Made by a program: the position numbers and the translations under genes. A DNA stretch of 64,000 nt, taken from Prunus persica. Taxonomy: Eukaryota; Streptophyta; Magnoliopsida; Rosales; Rosaceae. Below the pieces are notes generated by a model. That model did not search any database and had not been told where the DNA came from. It saw only the letters and a program-made list of their open reading frames with translations. Location: NCBI RefSeq assembly GCF_000346465.2, contig NC_034013.1:2774150-2838149 (forward strand), read 5' to 3'. This document shows positions 23,685-34,036 of this stretch, piece by piece; the stretch's first letter is position 1; each line of letters begins with the position of its first letter.

Positions 23685-25637
23685 GTCATATTTTTGGGAA
23701 ATTATTTAATTTATATTCATTACGATATTTCCAAGAAAATAATGGAGTTTTGATCTAGAACTATTGTCTTGTTCCTCTTTTTCTTTGGCAGCTTATACAA
23801 GCCTTAGTAAGATTATCCAAAAAACCATAAAAAGCACAGAAATAGAGAAGAAATGTGAGACTATGCGTGTCTTGTTAGAACTCTCTGCCCTTAAAATTCT
23901 CCCTCTGAGTCTGACTGGTTAAGCAAATGCGTCTGTATCACTAGACAATTCACAATTGGTTAAATGAACAATTTTTTAAAATTATTATTTCCCATTTAAG
24001 AGAATCTCCCTATTCATATAAAAATCTCGAACAATCTGTTCAAACTAAAGTGTCGAAAGTCTCACATTTGATTTGAAAAGCAAAGGTTGCCTTTTATTGT
24101 TCACTTAGCCCAATGTAGGCTTTTATCTTTCGAGGACCACTTTTGTTAGTGTGCACTCTTTTGTTTTTGTAGAGTGAATGTGGAGTCTCCAATTTGGTGA
24201 GTTGGTTTGACAAGGCTGTTGGAGAAGGTTTTGTTGATGTAACTCATCTAATTTAGTGTCCTAAATCTTTTCAAGAGGCTATTGGAGATGCTCTAACAAA
24301 TACAACTCCACATTTTAATTAATTAAGAAGGTTTTTAGGTCTAATGGTCCCTAAACTTTGACCCGATTCACATTTTGGTCCCACAATTTCCAAAATTATT
24401 CTCGTGTACCTTCAACTTTAGTTTCATAGGACAAATGGTGCATGACACATGGTGTACTGTTGACGGTCAAAATCAAAAATTGCTTCACTCCTTAGATACA
24501 TGGGTAATTCCTGGCACATCCAAATCCCACATCCATATATCTCCCTCCCTCCTTCCCCAAGCCAAACCCATTAAAACCCATCACCAATCGAGGAATAATA
24601 TATCTCCCTTCCTCCAATCCAACAAAGCCATTTACAACCTCCACCAAACACCCAGTCAATTAACCCATCCCAACAACAACTGATGGCGCTCCCACAACCA
24701 ACAACCCACAACCCCAACCAAATCATACCCACCCTCCTTGCGTTGACTCTATCCCTCACTTTATATCATATATATATATATTTTAAAGAAAAATATAATA
24801 TTTCATCTTGGGGAAAGAGGGGTTGGGACTGGGTGGGATGGTGAGGGTGAGACCATTTTTCCTAACGAAACTGAAGTTGAAGGACCATGTGAATAATTTT
24901 AAAAATTGAGGGACCAAAATGCGAATCGGGTCAAAATTCAGGGGCCATTAGACCTAAAAACCCTAACTAAGATTATGTTCATGCTCAATTTATGTGTGGT
25001 TAAATCGGCCTTAAAATATAGGCCCTTAGATGGAGAGGAATGGTGGAAAATGTGAACCAATCGTCAAATCGTCAAATTTCATATTGTTTATTTATTTGGA
25101 GGGAAGAATTTAGGCAAGTGTTATCATTATCAGATTAAAAATCCCTATCAGGACAAAATAAAAGGATAACAGATCAGAAATCACTATCACTACTAGATAA
25201 TGAACGGACGGTGAGAAAATCGTAAGAGATTATATTCAGATTAATGAAATGACAGAGATCTGCTGATGGTTTTTGAGTGGAACAAATTAAACATTCAGGT
25301 ACAAAGACTTTGAGCCGTTAGATTTAAATCAACACAATTCCGTGCACTGTTATGAAATTTATACATTTTGTTTTATGTGGCAACACGTTGTTTTCACTTA
25401 GTTTACTAATTAAACCTTATATTCAATGATTTATTTATTGTATAGTTTTATATTGCTTCAGAAACAAATTTCCTGGTAGTTCACAAAGGAAGAAAAAAGG
25501 AAATGAGGAAGCTACAAGGTAATGAGTCTAATGAAAAAAAATTGACGAGTGCAGTGCAGGTAGAGAAGAACAAAATGATCAAGTTGACCCTTTCTGTGGT
25601 GGAATTAAACAGTTGGACCTGGTGCTAGAAATTAAAG
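23685..25637 (+). promoter_or_regulatory. NLR1 5' flank, left part of the duplicated unit
   Basis: Sequence from GTCATATTTTTGGG (23685) recurs from 39251 upstream of NLR3; only its right part (from about 34037) remains in front of NLR2. It contains the MULE-type MITE at 24329-24963 and ends at the TATA box of NLR1. No coding frame. Confidence 0.7.
24329..24963. mobile_element. MULE-type MITE, 635 bp, 9-bp target duplication (NLR1 copy)
   Basis: Inverted repeats of about 110 bp start GGTTTTTAGGTCTAATGG at the left and read GGGTTTTTAGGTCTAATGG (reverse complement) at the right. Flanks TAATTAAGA (24320-24328) and TAACTAAGA (24964-24972) are a 9-bp duplication with one change, typical of Mutator-like elements. 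No coding capacity. The same insertion is present in all three NLR flanks, so it predates the duplications. Confidence 0.8.
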
Positions 25638-25645
25638 TATAAAAG
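25638..25645 (+). promoter_or_regulatory. TATA box of NLR1
   Basis: TATAAAAG about 200 bp before the ATG. The same position in the other two genes reads TATAAAAA (35064-35071) and TATAAAAG (50979-50986). Confidence 0.65.
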
Positions 25646-25838
25646 TGAAGGCCATTTGATCCACATAAAACAATTTCATTCAAGAATATCAAAATATATA
25701 ATACAAAATTATCAATACATCATTCACACAGCAAAACCCTTTTCTTCTAGCAAGCACTCTTCTCTATCATCTTTTCAGTTTCAAGTTTCAACCCAAAAGT
25801 TAAAGCACTAGCTAGCAGCAGTAGCAGCAGGAGAGGAG

Positions 25839-28673
25839 ATGGCAGAAAGTGTGGTGAGCTTTTTGCTTGACAGGCTCACCACCATAATAGAAGATGAGGT
25901 GAGACTACTGTCAGGGACCCGAGCAGAGATGAAGGATATCGTCGAGGAGTTAGAGCGCATCAAGGCCTTCTTAAGGGTTGCTGATGCTAAGGAAGACAGT
26001 GACCCCCAGCTCAAAGTGTGGGTTAAACAAGTTAGAGATGTGGCTTATCAGATTGAAGATGCGCTTGATATATTCAGGCTTTCTCATTCATGTTATCATA
26101 GGCCTGGATGCCATGTTTCCCTTCATGAGCTTTCTTGCATCATTAACAAGTTGAAAGCTCGCCGGAGAATTGCTACTGATATTCAAGGCATAAAATCAAA
26201 AGTCAGAACCCTCTCCGAGGGACATCAGAATTACAAACTTGATGTTGACCCTGGCTCAAGCAAGGTTCATAAACATCAGTACAGTCAAGGGGATGCTCTT
26301 TTGCTGGAAGAGGCTGATCTTGTGGCAATCGGTGAACCTAAAAGGCAGCTGATTGAGTTGCTTATGCAGGAGGGTGGCGACGTTGGACGCCAGGCAGTCG
26401 CGGTCGTTGGGATGGCAGGGCTGGGGAAAACCACCTTGGCCAAGCAAGTCTATAAGGATGAAAGAGTGAAGAAAAATTTCAAGGTACATGCTTGGATCAC
26501 TGTCTCTCAATCATTCAAGATAAAGAAGCTCCTAAGACACATAGTTGAAAAAATCTTCAAAGTTATCAGGAAACCGGTCCCTGAAGAATTTGATAGCATG
26601 GACACCAACAAGCTAAGAGAAAGAATAAAAAAATTGTTGCAGCACAGTAGGTACCTGATTGTTCTAGATGATCTTTGGCACATAGATGACTGGGATGTCA
26701 TCAATCATGCATTGCCTAACAACAATGGTAGTCGAGTAATGATCACTACTCGTAATGCTTCTGTAGCCTCTGCCTCTTGCATGAACAACCACGGTATGGT
26801 CTACCATTTAGAGCCCTTATCTCCAGAAGAGTCTTGGACTCTTCTCTGTAGGAAGACATTTCAGGAAGAGTCATGTCCTCCCAATTTGGAGGAAATCTGT
26901 CGATGCATCTTAAGCAAATGTGGGGGACTGCCCCTTGCAATTGTGGCAATCGGTGCTGTTCTAGCTATGAAAGACAAGAAAAACATAGAAGATTGGGCTG
27001 CCGTTTGTGGCAGTATTGGTGCTGAAATTGAGGAAAATGACCAACTTGACAACATGAAAAGGTTGTTGTATCTCAGTTTCAGTGATTTACCATACCATCT
27101 AAAATCTTGTTTCTTGTATCTGAGTATCTTTCCTGATCTTTATAAATTCGAGTATATGAGATTAATTCGATTATGGATTGCTGAAGGATTTGTTATTGAA
27201 AAGGAAGGAAAGACACCAGAAGAAGTTGCTGAGAGTTACCTTAAGGAGCTACTGGACAGAAGTTTGATCGAAGCAGAAGAAATAGCTACCGATGGGAGGG
27301 TCAAATCATGTCGGATCCATGATCTTTTACGGGAGATTGTCGTTTTGAAGTCTAGAGAGCAAAACTTTGCAGCAATAGAGAAAGAGCAAGGCACAATGTG
27401 GCCTGAAAAAGTTCGACGACTATCAATTTTTAACACGTTTCAGAATGTACAACAAAAGAGGATTCCTTCCAAACTTCGTTCGTTGCTCATTTTTGGGGTA
27501 GAAGATTCACTTACTGAGTTTTCAATACCAAAATTGTTTCCTAGAGGTCTTCCGCTGCTTACTGTATTAGACTTGGAAGGTGCACCTCTAGAGACATTTC
27601 CAAAAGAGGTTGTCAACCTTCTTCTGCTGAGATATCTTAGTTTGAGGGGTACCAAGGTGAAACAAATTCCAAGCTCCATCAAGAAGCTTCAAAACCTAGA
27701 GACCTTTGATCTTAAACACTCTCATGTCGTTGAGTTGCCTGCTGAAATTTTGAATCTCAAGCGACTGCGCCATCTCCTGGTATATCGCTATGAAGTTGAA
27801 TCTTATGCACGATTTAATTCCAGATATGGAGTGAAGGTTCCTGCAGGAATATGTGGCTTACAATCGCTCCAAAAGCTGTGTTTTGTAGAGGCAAATCAAG
27901 ACAATGGCGCTTTAGTGGCAGAGCTTGGGAGAATGAATCAACTGAGGAAGTTAGGCATTTTCAAGTTGAGACAAGAAGATGGGGTCACCTTATGCTCATC
28001 TATCGAAAAGATGCGCAACCTTCGGTCATTGTCTGTATCTTCAGTGGAGAAGGACAAGATAATTGATCTGACACACATTTCTTGTCCTCCTCAATTTCTT
28101 CAGCGACTATACTTGACGGGGCGTTTAGAAAACTTACCGCATTGGATTTCTTCTCTCCAGAACGTGGTGAGACTGTTTCTGAAATGGAGTCGGCTAAAGG
28201 AGGATCCTCTAGTGCATCTTCAAGGTTTGCCAAATCTTGTACATCTTGAACTCCTTCAGGTTTATGAGGGAGACTGTTTGCATTTTAAGGCAGGAGGGTT
28301 TCCAAGCCTGAAGTTACTCGGTATTGACAAACTAGATGAACTGAAATTGGTAATCATGGATAAGGGAGCAATGCCTTGCCTAGAAAAGTTAATTATCCAG
28401 CGGTGCAGATTGTTGAAGAAGGTATCAGGCATTGAACATTTACAAGACCTAAAGCTGCTCGAATTTTTTGACATGCCAAACGAATTAATAAGGCCATTTC
28501 ATCCAGATGGCGGGGAAGATCATTGGAAAGTTGCTCACATTCCAGAGGTTTACTCTTCGTATTGGAACGTTGGGGGTTGGGATGTTTATTCATTAGAGAT
28601 CACTGATGGGGAGAGTACTAGTCATCAAGGTGCCATGAGGAGGCTGGAACCTAATATTCTATGGAAGGCTTAG
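25839..28673 (+). CDS. CC-NBS-LRR resistance protein, RPM1-like (NLR1)
   Basis: Single-exon gene, 944 aa. The N-terminus (MAESVVSFLLDRLTTIIEDE) resembles the MADA motif of CC-type NLRs that form resistosome channels. An EDVID-like motif QIEDALD is at 71-77. NB-ARC: P-loop GMAGLGKTT 191-199, kinase-2 LIVLDDLW 273-280, RNBS-B GSRVMITTR 297-305, GLPL CGGLPLAI 361-368, and the MHD position reads IHD 493-495. About 15 degenerate LRRs fill 530-900. Such proteins detect pathogen effectors, often through guarded partners such as RIN4 for RPM1, and trigger cell death at the plasma membrane. NLR1 differs from NLR2 and NLR3 by Ala instead of Gly in the P-loop (GMA/GMG); both forms occur in active NLRs. 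It carries no stop or frameshift. The recognised effector cannot be inferred. Confidence 0.95.
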   Translation: MAESVVSFLLDRLTTIIEDEVRLLSGTRAEMKDIVEELERIKAFLRVADAKEDSDPQLKVWVKQVRDVAYQIEDALDIFRLSHSCYHRPGCHVSLHELSCIINKLKARRRIATDIQGIKSKVRTLSEGHQNYKLDVDPGSSKVHKHQYSQGDALLLEEADLVAIGEPKRQLIELLMQEGGDVGRQAVAVVGMAGLGKTTLAKQVYKDERVKKNFKVHAWITVSQSFKIKKLLRHIVEKIFKVIRKPVPEEFDSMDTNKLRERIKKLLQHSRYLIVLDDLWHIDDWDVINHALPNNNGSRVMITTRNASVASASCMNNHGMVYHLEPLSPEESWTLLCRKTFQEESCPPNLEEICRCILSKCGGLPLAIVAIGAVLAMKDKKNIEDWAAVCGSIGAEIEENDQLDNMKRLLYLSFSDLPYHLKSCFLYLSIFPDLYKFEYMRLIRLWIAEGFVIEKEGKTPEEVAESYLKELLDRSLIEAEEIATDGRVKSCRIHDLLREIVVLKSREQNFAAIEKEQGTMWPEKVRRLSIFNTFQNVQQKRIPSKLRSLLIFGVEDSLTEFSIPKLFPRGLPLLTVLDLEGAPLETFPKEVVNLLLLRYLSLRGTKVKQIPSSIKKLQNLETFDLKHSHVVELPAEILNLKRLRHLLVYRYEVESYARFNSRYGVKVPAGICGLQSLQKLCFVEANQDNGALVAELGRMNQLRKLGIFKLRQEDGVTLCSSIEKMRNLRSLSVSSVEKDKIIDLTHISCPPQFLQRLYLTGRLENLPHWISSLQNVVRLFLKWSRLKEDPLVHLQGLPNLVHLELLQVYEGDCLHFKAGGFPSLKLLGIDKLDELKLVIMDKGAMPCLEKLIIQRCRLLKKVSGIEHLQDLKLLEFFDMPNELIRPFHPDGGEDHWKVAHIPEVYSSYWNVGGWDVYSLEITDGESTSHQGAMRRLEPNILWKA

Positions 28674-29280
28674 CTTTTGGTTCTGCCTTATAATTACAAA
28701 CTGCAAATGATAGAATCACTGGAAGCATGTTTTATCAGAATGCTTCCTACTACTGCATACATATGAATCTTATAACTTCAATTCTTGTATTCTTTTATAT
28801 CTTTCTCTACCCAAAAAGAACATACTTGTTATTAAGGGTCATTTTCCCCCCTCTGTACTTTTCTTGCTAGTAAGTAATTCATATTCTAGAGAGCAAATTT
28901 TATTTTCTTCTTCAATGTTTTTGGATAACATCCATTGAATGTTTTAGGGTTTAGGAAGTTCCTGAGAGAGCCTAAGGAGGTTACACAGTGATCCTAACTG
29001 CTGCTAGAGTTGGGTTGACATTCCTCCACAACTAAAATTTAACATATAAGCTTTGCAACTCTAAAACACACTCTTTCATTTGGGAAAAGAACTTAATTTA
29101 TTTTATTTGTAACTAGGCAAGCAATAGCATAGCAAATCATTGTACATGGGCTTCAGTGGCTTGTTGGATTTGTGGATGAGGCCTTATTTCTTAACCATTG
29201 AATCAAATTGGTTAGTCATTGAATCAAATTGGTTAATTTGATTCAATAGTTAAGAAATAAGGTCTCATCTAAGGTCCTCC
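28674..29280 (+). other. NLR1 3' flank, shared with the other copies
   Basis: Nearly identical to 38086-38690 and 54024-54630, with the 3' UTR and probable polyadenylation within the first 250 bp. It contains the inverted repeat at 29178-29266. Homology to the other copies stops at about 29280. Confidence 0.7.
29178..29266. repeat. Inverted repeat 3' of NLR1 (32-bp arms)
   Basis: The arms 29178-29209 and 29235-29266 pair with only two mismatches around a 25-nt loop that repeats ATTGAATCAAATTGGTTA in direct orientation. The same structure follows NLR2 (38587-38675) and NLR3 (54524-54612). Confidence 0.75.
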
Positions 29281-30473
29281 ATGATTTGGTCTTGTCACTC
29301 CACACACTACGCTCAGACTATAATGAGTGGTAAGTTATAAAGGGTAAGTTATAAGGGGTTCACTTTATAGCCATCAGATCGATCACATGGTTGAACTGTT
29401 ATGCTACAATCGGGTTGAAATTACCCATACCAAAAGATGCAATCCGAAAGTGCAAAGCACGCTCTCTCATCTTGGTTGACCCTCCTTCCCCGAAAGCCAC
29501 CCACTCTGCAATATGTTCTTCTTGTCTCTCTCGCTCTAGCCATCTCTGGTTTGAGGTTATCAAAGAACCAAACTCCATTCGGCAAATATCTTGCAACCAA
29601 CACAGACATAGAGAGTTTTGAGTCTTTTTTTATTATTGACACTTTATCACCCCAAAAGTTTATTTTCTGACGCCCAACTCCAGCTCGCCAGCTATCTCCC
29701 TACTGTCCAATCCAATTCTCCACCCATCCATCGTCATAACCCAACTCTACTCAAATTCGGAACCCTAGTTTGACCTAGCCAAGCTGTCGCAACTCACGAC
29801 CTTTGTTGTCGACCTCCACCGTGAAGCCACTATCGCGACTCCACAGCCAAGCCACAGTCGCGACCTCCGTCGTCGTTCTCCACAGCGGTGAGTTCTGATA
29901 TTGGTTTTGTACTTTATGTCTGTTATAAATTCATTGATCCCCTTTTCTTATTATTGCAACAGTAGGGGCATTCATGGGCTCCATTTTTGGCTACGGTCCT
30001 CTCTCTCTCTTCGTCTCCTTCTCTGTAAGTCCTCTTCTTCTCCCTCTTCAAATTTCAGTAATCCTCCGTACCATTGACCTGAAACACCTACTTCTCTGGT
30101 TCTCTTCTTCGATCATGTCATTCAATTTTAATTTTTTTTTCCTTTCTAAATTCTACTTTAGGGATTTAGGAATTAGGGATTCAGTTGGGTTAATTTTCGA
30201 AATTCTAATTTAGGGATTCATTCAATGCCTAATTTATGAGCTGTGGCTTTATGAATTATCAAGTGGACTACTTGTTTTTAATTGATCATTGATAATGGTA
30301 TTATTGTAGTTTTTAATTGATCTTTGCATATTTCAGATTTTAGCCTTATAATTTTAATGGCTGTGTGTAGACAGGTTATTAAATTCTTCTAGTATTAATG
30401 GAAGTTGTGTTACTAAATTACCAGTACCTACGCTCTTGGTTGACATGGTTGTTCTGAATTGTAAGATTAGCTT
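29281..30473. other. Unshared spacer between NLR1 and NLR2 units
   Basis: This stretch has no counterpart in the other copies; it replaces the end of unit 1 and the first part of unit 2. It has UTR-like CT-rich sequence with plausible splice motifs (GCG|GTGAGT near 29887, CAACAG near 29962), but no coding frame I recognise. It may be a captured or relic 5' gene end. Confidence 0.4.
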
Positions 30474-30649
30474 ACAACTGATGGCGCTCCCACAACCAAC
30501 AACCCACAACCCCATCCAAATCATACCCACCCTCCTTGCGATGGCTCCAAGGACGGATCTACCATGGGGTCAATGGGGTCAGACGACCCCATGACAGATC
30601 TGGAGTTTAGTGGTAAGGACTGGCTTTTGCCCTTGGCAGCTATGGAAGT

Positions 30650-30955
30650 GACCCCAAGGAGAAGAAGAAGAAGCTTCGGTGGTGGCAGCTGGAGCAAGAA
30701 GAAAGAGAGAGAAGGAAGAGAGATGGAGCAGACGGAGGAGAGAGAAGAAAGAAAAGAAGAAGAGAGGAAGAAGGAAAAAGAATAAAAACAGAGAGGGGAA
30801 AAAGGAAGAAGGAAAAAGAATAAAGAAAGAGGGAGACGGGAGGAGGGAGAGAGAGAAAGAGGAAAAAAGAATAAAAAAGAGAGGGAGTGATTAAAAAGAG
30901 AGAGAGGGGAAAATATAATAAAAAAGAGAGAGGGGAAATATAATCTTTTTCTTTT
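30650..30955. repeat. GA-rich low-complexity tract
   Basis: About 300 bp of purines on the plus strand (GAGAGAGGAAGAAAA types). Open frames in it are artefacts of base composition. Confidence 0.8.
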
Positions 30956-31173
30956 TCTTTTTTCTTTTCTTTGTTTTCTTTCAAATCCTTCTAAATATTT
31001 CAACAATATTATCTAGGGGTGGGCACGGTTCGGTTTGGACTGGTTCCGGGGGAAAAATGGAACCTAATCCGATAGTGCAGACCGGTTCGGTTTGGACCGG
31101 TTCTGCTCAACATCCATACAGAAATCCGAACCAACCCGGACCTGTCCGGTTCCGGTTCGGTTCTTGCGGTTCC

Positions 31174-31212
<39 letters not shown>

Positions 31213-31903
31213 TAAATTTTAACAAATCTGCCCAAAATGTATTTTATATACTAACATACCCCAAATTTGAGGTTCCATCAAGCTTTCAACACATTAAAAT
31301 GAATCCAACTTCAACAAAAATACAATCCAAATTCAAATGAATCCAACTTCAACAAAAATTCAATCCAACTTCAACATCATCAAAATGAATCCAACTTCAA
31401 CAAAAATACAATCCAAATTAAATCCAACTTCAACATATAAATTACAACCCAAATTAAATCAAACTTCAACAAAATAAGTTCCAAAATAAATTACTAGCCA
31501 AATACAACCCAAATTCAATCCAAATATACATTACAACCCAAATTAAATTCCTCCTAACATTGAAAAGTAGTTGGAGCTATGGTGCTAGGTGTGGATGAAC
31601 TCATAATATCTACATAAAAAAAACATAAACCCATTAAAACATTAGTCCAACATACATATTATATAATACATTAATAAAGCACATATAAAATTACAAAAAC
31701 AAAAAACAAAGAAAAAAACTTAACATGATATATATTAACAAAAACACAACTTAACAACATAAACAACCCTCATATATACAATCCAATTACAAATTATCAT
31801 TTCCAACTAAATGATAATATCAACACTTAACTAGAAAGCAACTGAAAAACAGAAACCAATTAACTGAAAAACTGAAACCAATTATACACTGTCAAACCTA
31901 TGA

Positions 31904-32090
31904 CAGCAGTAATAAAGCAAAACAAAAATATGCAAAACTGAAAATCTGCAAAACTGAAAAACTGCAAAATGAAAAACTGAAAAACTGAACAGCAACAGCA
32001 GTAATAAAGCAAAACAAAAATATGCAAAACTGAAAATCTGCAAAACTAAAAAACTGCAAAACTGAAAAACTGAAAAACAAAGATTAAAGC
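31904..32090. repeat. 92-bp tandem duplication, CTGAAAA-rich
   Basis: CAGCAGTAATAAAGCAAAAC starts at 31904 and again at 31996. The units are nearly identical and are themselves made of CTGCAAAACTGAAAA repeats. Confidence 0.75.
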
Positions 32091-32717
32091 CCGACTAGGA
32101 TAGTATGGTGATTACAAAATGTAGAGATATCTAAGTCTTCACATTTGTGTGTGATGAGAGAGAGATTTCTACTAATCTAAAACTAGAGGGTAAAATAAAT
32201 TGGAAATTAAGCTCAGAGAACAGTGCATGGAAGCAAAACCAAATATTCCTCCATATAATTTCTGCTAAATGTAAAAACAAACAACTGACCGATACAAAAG
32301 GCATGAGTGGGTTCTTAATTAAACCTTTTTGGCTCTTTGCAAAAATTCCAGTGAAGTTCGTTGTGAAACTATGGCCCTTCAAACCAATTTTTTTCACATT
32401 TTGGAGAAAAGAGAGTTGAATTTTTGCTTCTTTTAGAATCTTTTTTTAAAGTTAACGTGAAATTGGATCCAGATGAAAACTTTAATAATCTTCTCTTCTT
32501 TTTTTAATAAAAAGTTTTCCGGCGAATTTCACCAGAACATTGCAACACAGATGCACACAGATGGCAGAGCAAATGCGAGCAAATTGTGGAATTGACCAAC
32601 AAGAGAAACAAAGCGAATGAAAGGATGAAAATAGATGAACAAACCACAACCATCACAATTGTACAGGAGCACACATAGACAGCTTAAATAAACATAATAT
32701 AAAGTTTATAAACTTAC

Positions 32718-32945
32718 AGAAGCTTTGAATTTCTCAAGCTCTTTCTCTTGTTTGTGTTGGAGCTGTCGCTGTAGTGCCTGATTCTCCTCAGACATTCTGA
32801 TTCTCCTTGCACGAATCTGAGACTGCACACGAGCAAGAGTCTGCATGCATCTTAGTGTGGTAGTTGCTTGCCGTTTAACAGATTGGCCCTCTATCAATGA
32901 TTTCAACCTCACCAACCCCCTCAAAGCCCGCAATGCCCTTCTTGC
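32718..32945 (-). pseudogene. Captured exon of an IQ67-domain (IQD) protein
   Basis: On the minus strand a TTTTCAG acceptor is followed by 228 nt (76 codons) without a stop and then a TCT|GTAAGT donor. It reads ARRALRALRGLVRLKSLIEG and later LARVQSQIRARRIRMSEEN, the C-terminal half of the calmodulin-binding IQ67 domain, then a charged helix. IQD proteins scaffold calmodulin at microtubules. The IQ motif's first part would lie in an upstream exon that is not recognisable. The exon is frame-intact and has both splice sites, so it could be spliced into a chimeric transcript. A UTR-like exon may lie at about 33090-33250. Confidence 0.85.
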
Positions 32946-34036
32946 CTGAAAATCACAAATTACATAAAAGCTCACTTAACACATACAGCTCATAGCTCAA
33001 TAATGGACATAGAGATGGTCAGACAGAGAATCGAAGGGGGAAAAGAAACAAAACGAAAAAACAAAGAAAAAAGAAAGCCAGAAGAATTGAACCTGCTTGC
33101 GTGACGAGGACGACGGCGCGACGGCTGAAGAAGAACAAGGATGGCTGCAACAATGGTTTCACGCAGAGGAAAGGAAAGGTTCTTCGGGTTCGGCGGCTCT
33201 GAAATCAGAGAGAGGGAGAGGAAAAAAATCGAAGAAGGAAGAAGAAACCCCTAAATCGTGTGTTTTAGTTGTGATGATCCTGTGTGTGTGTGCGTACGGT
33301 AGTATTTTAGATACCCAATACAAAACAGCCACATGTTAACTATATATAAAATATAAAATATAAATATATAAAATATATAAAATATATATTAATTAATTAT
33401 ATTGGACCGGTTCGGATTGGACCGGTTCCTTGTAGTAGAAAACCGAAACCGGAACCGGTCTGAACCGGTTCGGTTTGGATTTGACTCGGTTTTTTACTTT
33501 TTTAGTCAACACGGTTTTTTCCGGATTTTTTCGGTTTGGTTTGGTTCGGTTTTGCGGTTTTGCGGTTCTAATGCCCACCCCTAATATTATCAATGATTCC
33601 AACATTTTTTCTATTTCAAATGTCGTATAATAACAAAAAGTTCTAAATATGATGAAGAAAATACACTGAAAAAAGATTGCTTATATAAAATAAAAATATA
33701 GTAAGGGCTTATAATTTATCCAAAAAAAAAAACCCGTTCATGTGGGTTACCTCTAGTTTTCAGTTAATACAATCTATTGTTCAAGCCTAAAAATCTACAA
33801 AAACCAACCAAAATCCACAAAAACTCACCAAATTTTCTTAATACATTTGTACTTAAGGTAAATTTAGCCCGCCCGATTTGCAATTCCTGGGTCCGTCCCT
33901 GTCCACCACCAATATCTCATCCCTTGACATCGCCGCCAAGGGTGCTAGCTGCCGTTTACCAACAGCCGTCTCCGTTGCCGCCACTATTTTTGTGATCCCA
34001 CGAGTGGCAATTCCTGCATCCGCCACTGGATGGCTC

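Larger units (their letters stand above)
31014..33583. mobile_element. Nested hAT element, 2570 bp, with captured IQD exon
   Basis: TAGGGGTGGGCA occurs at both ends in inverted orientation, with GGTTCGGTTTGG-rich subterminal repeats. The flanking 8-bp duplication is ATATTATC (31006-31013 and 33584-33591), exact. It holds a T-run (31176-31207), AACTTCAACAAAA-type tandem repeats (31300-31560), a 92-bp tandem duplication (31904-32090) and an exon of an IQ67-domain gene on the minus strand. No transposase. Same family as 12266-12861. Confidence 0.85.
30548..34028. mobile_element. hAT element, 3481 bp, 8-bp target duplication
   Basis: Ends CAAGGACGGATCTA and (reverse complement) CAGTGGCGGATGCA fit the plant hAT end. 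The 8-bp GATGGCTC is duplicated at 30540-30547 and 34029-34036. No transposase is present; the interior is a GA-rich tract (30650-30950), a second hAT (31014-33583) and short unique sequence. A second hAT-like end (CAGGGACGGACCCAGGAATT, reverse complement, ending at 33902) lies inside the right terminus. Confidence 0.8.

Noticed and set aside
26256..28593. Antisense open frames inside the NLR genes
   Set aside because: They recur in all three copies only because the coding strand is conserved; none has a domain or its own promoter.
30521..31006. 161-codon open frame on the minus strand
   Set aside because: It is a read of the GA-rich tract (Ser/Leu/Phe-rich) inside a hAT element.
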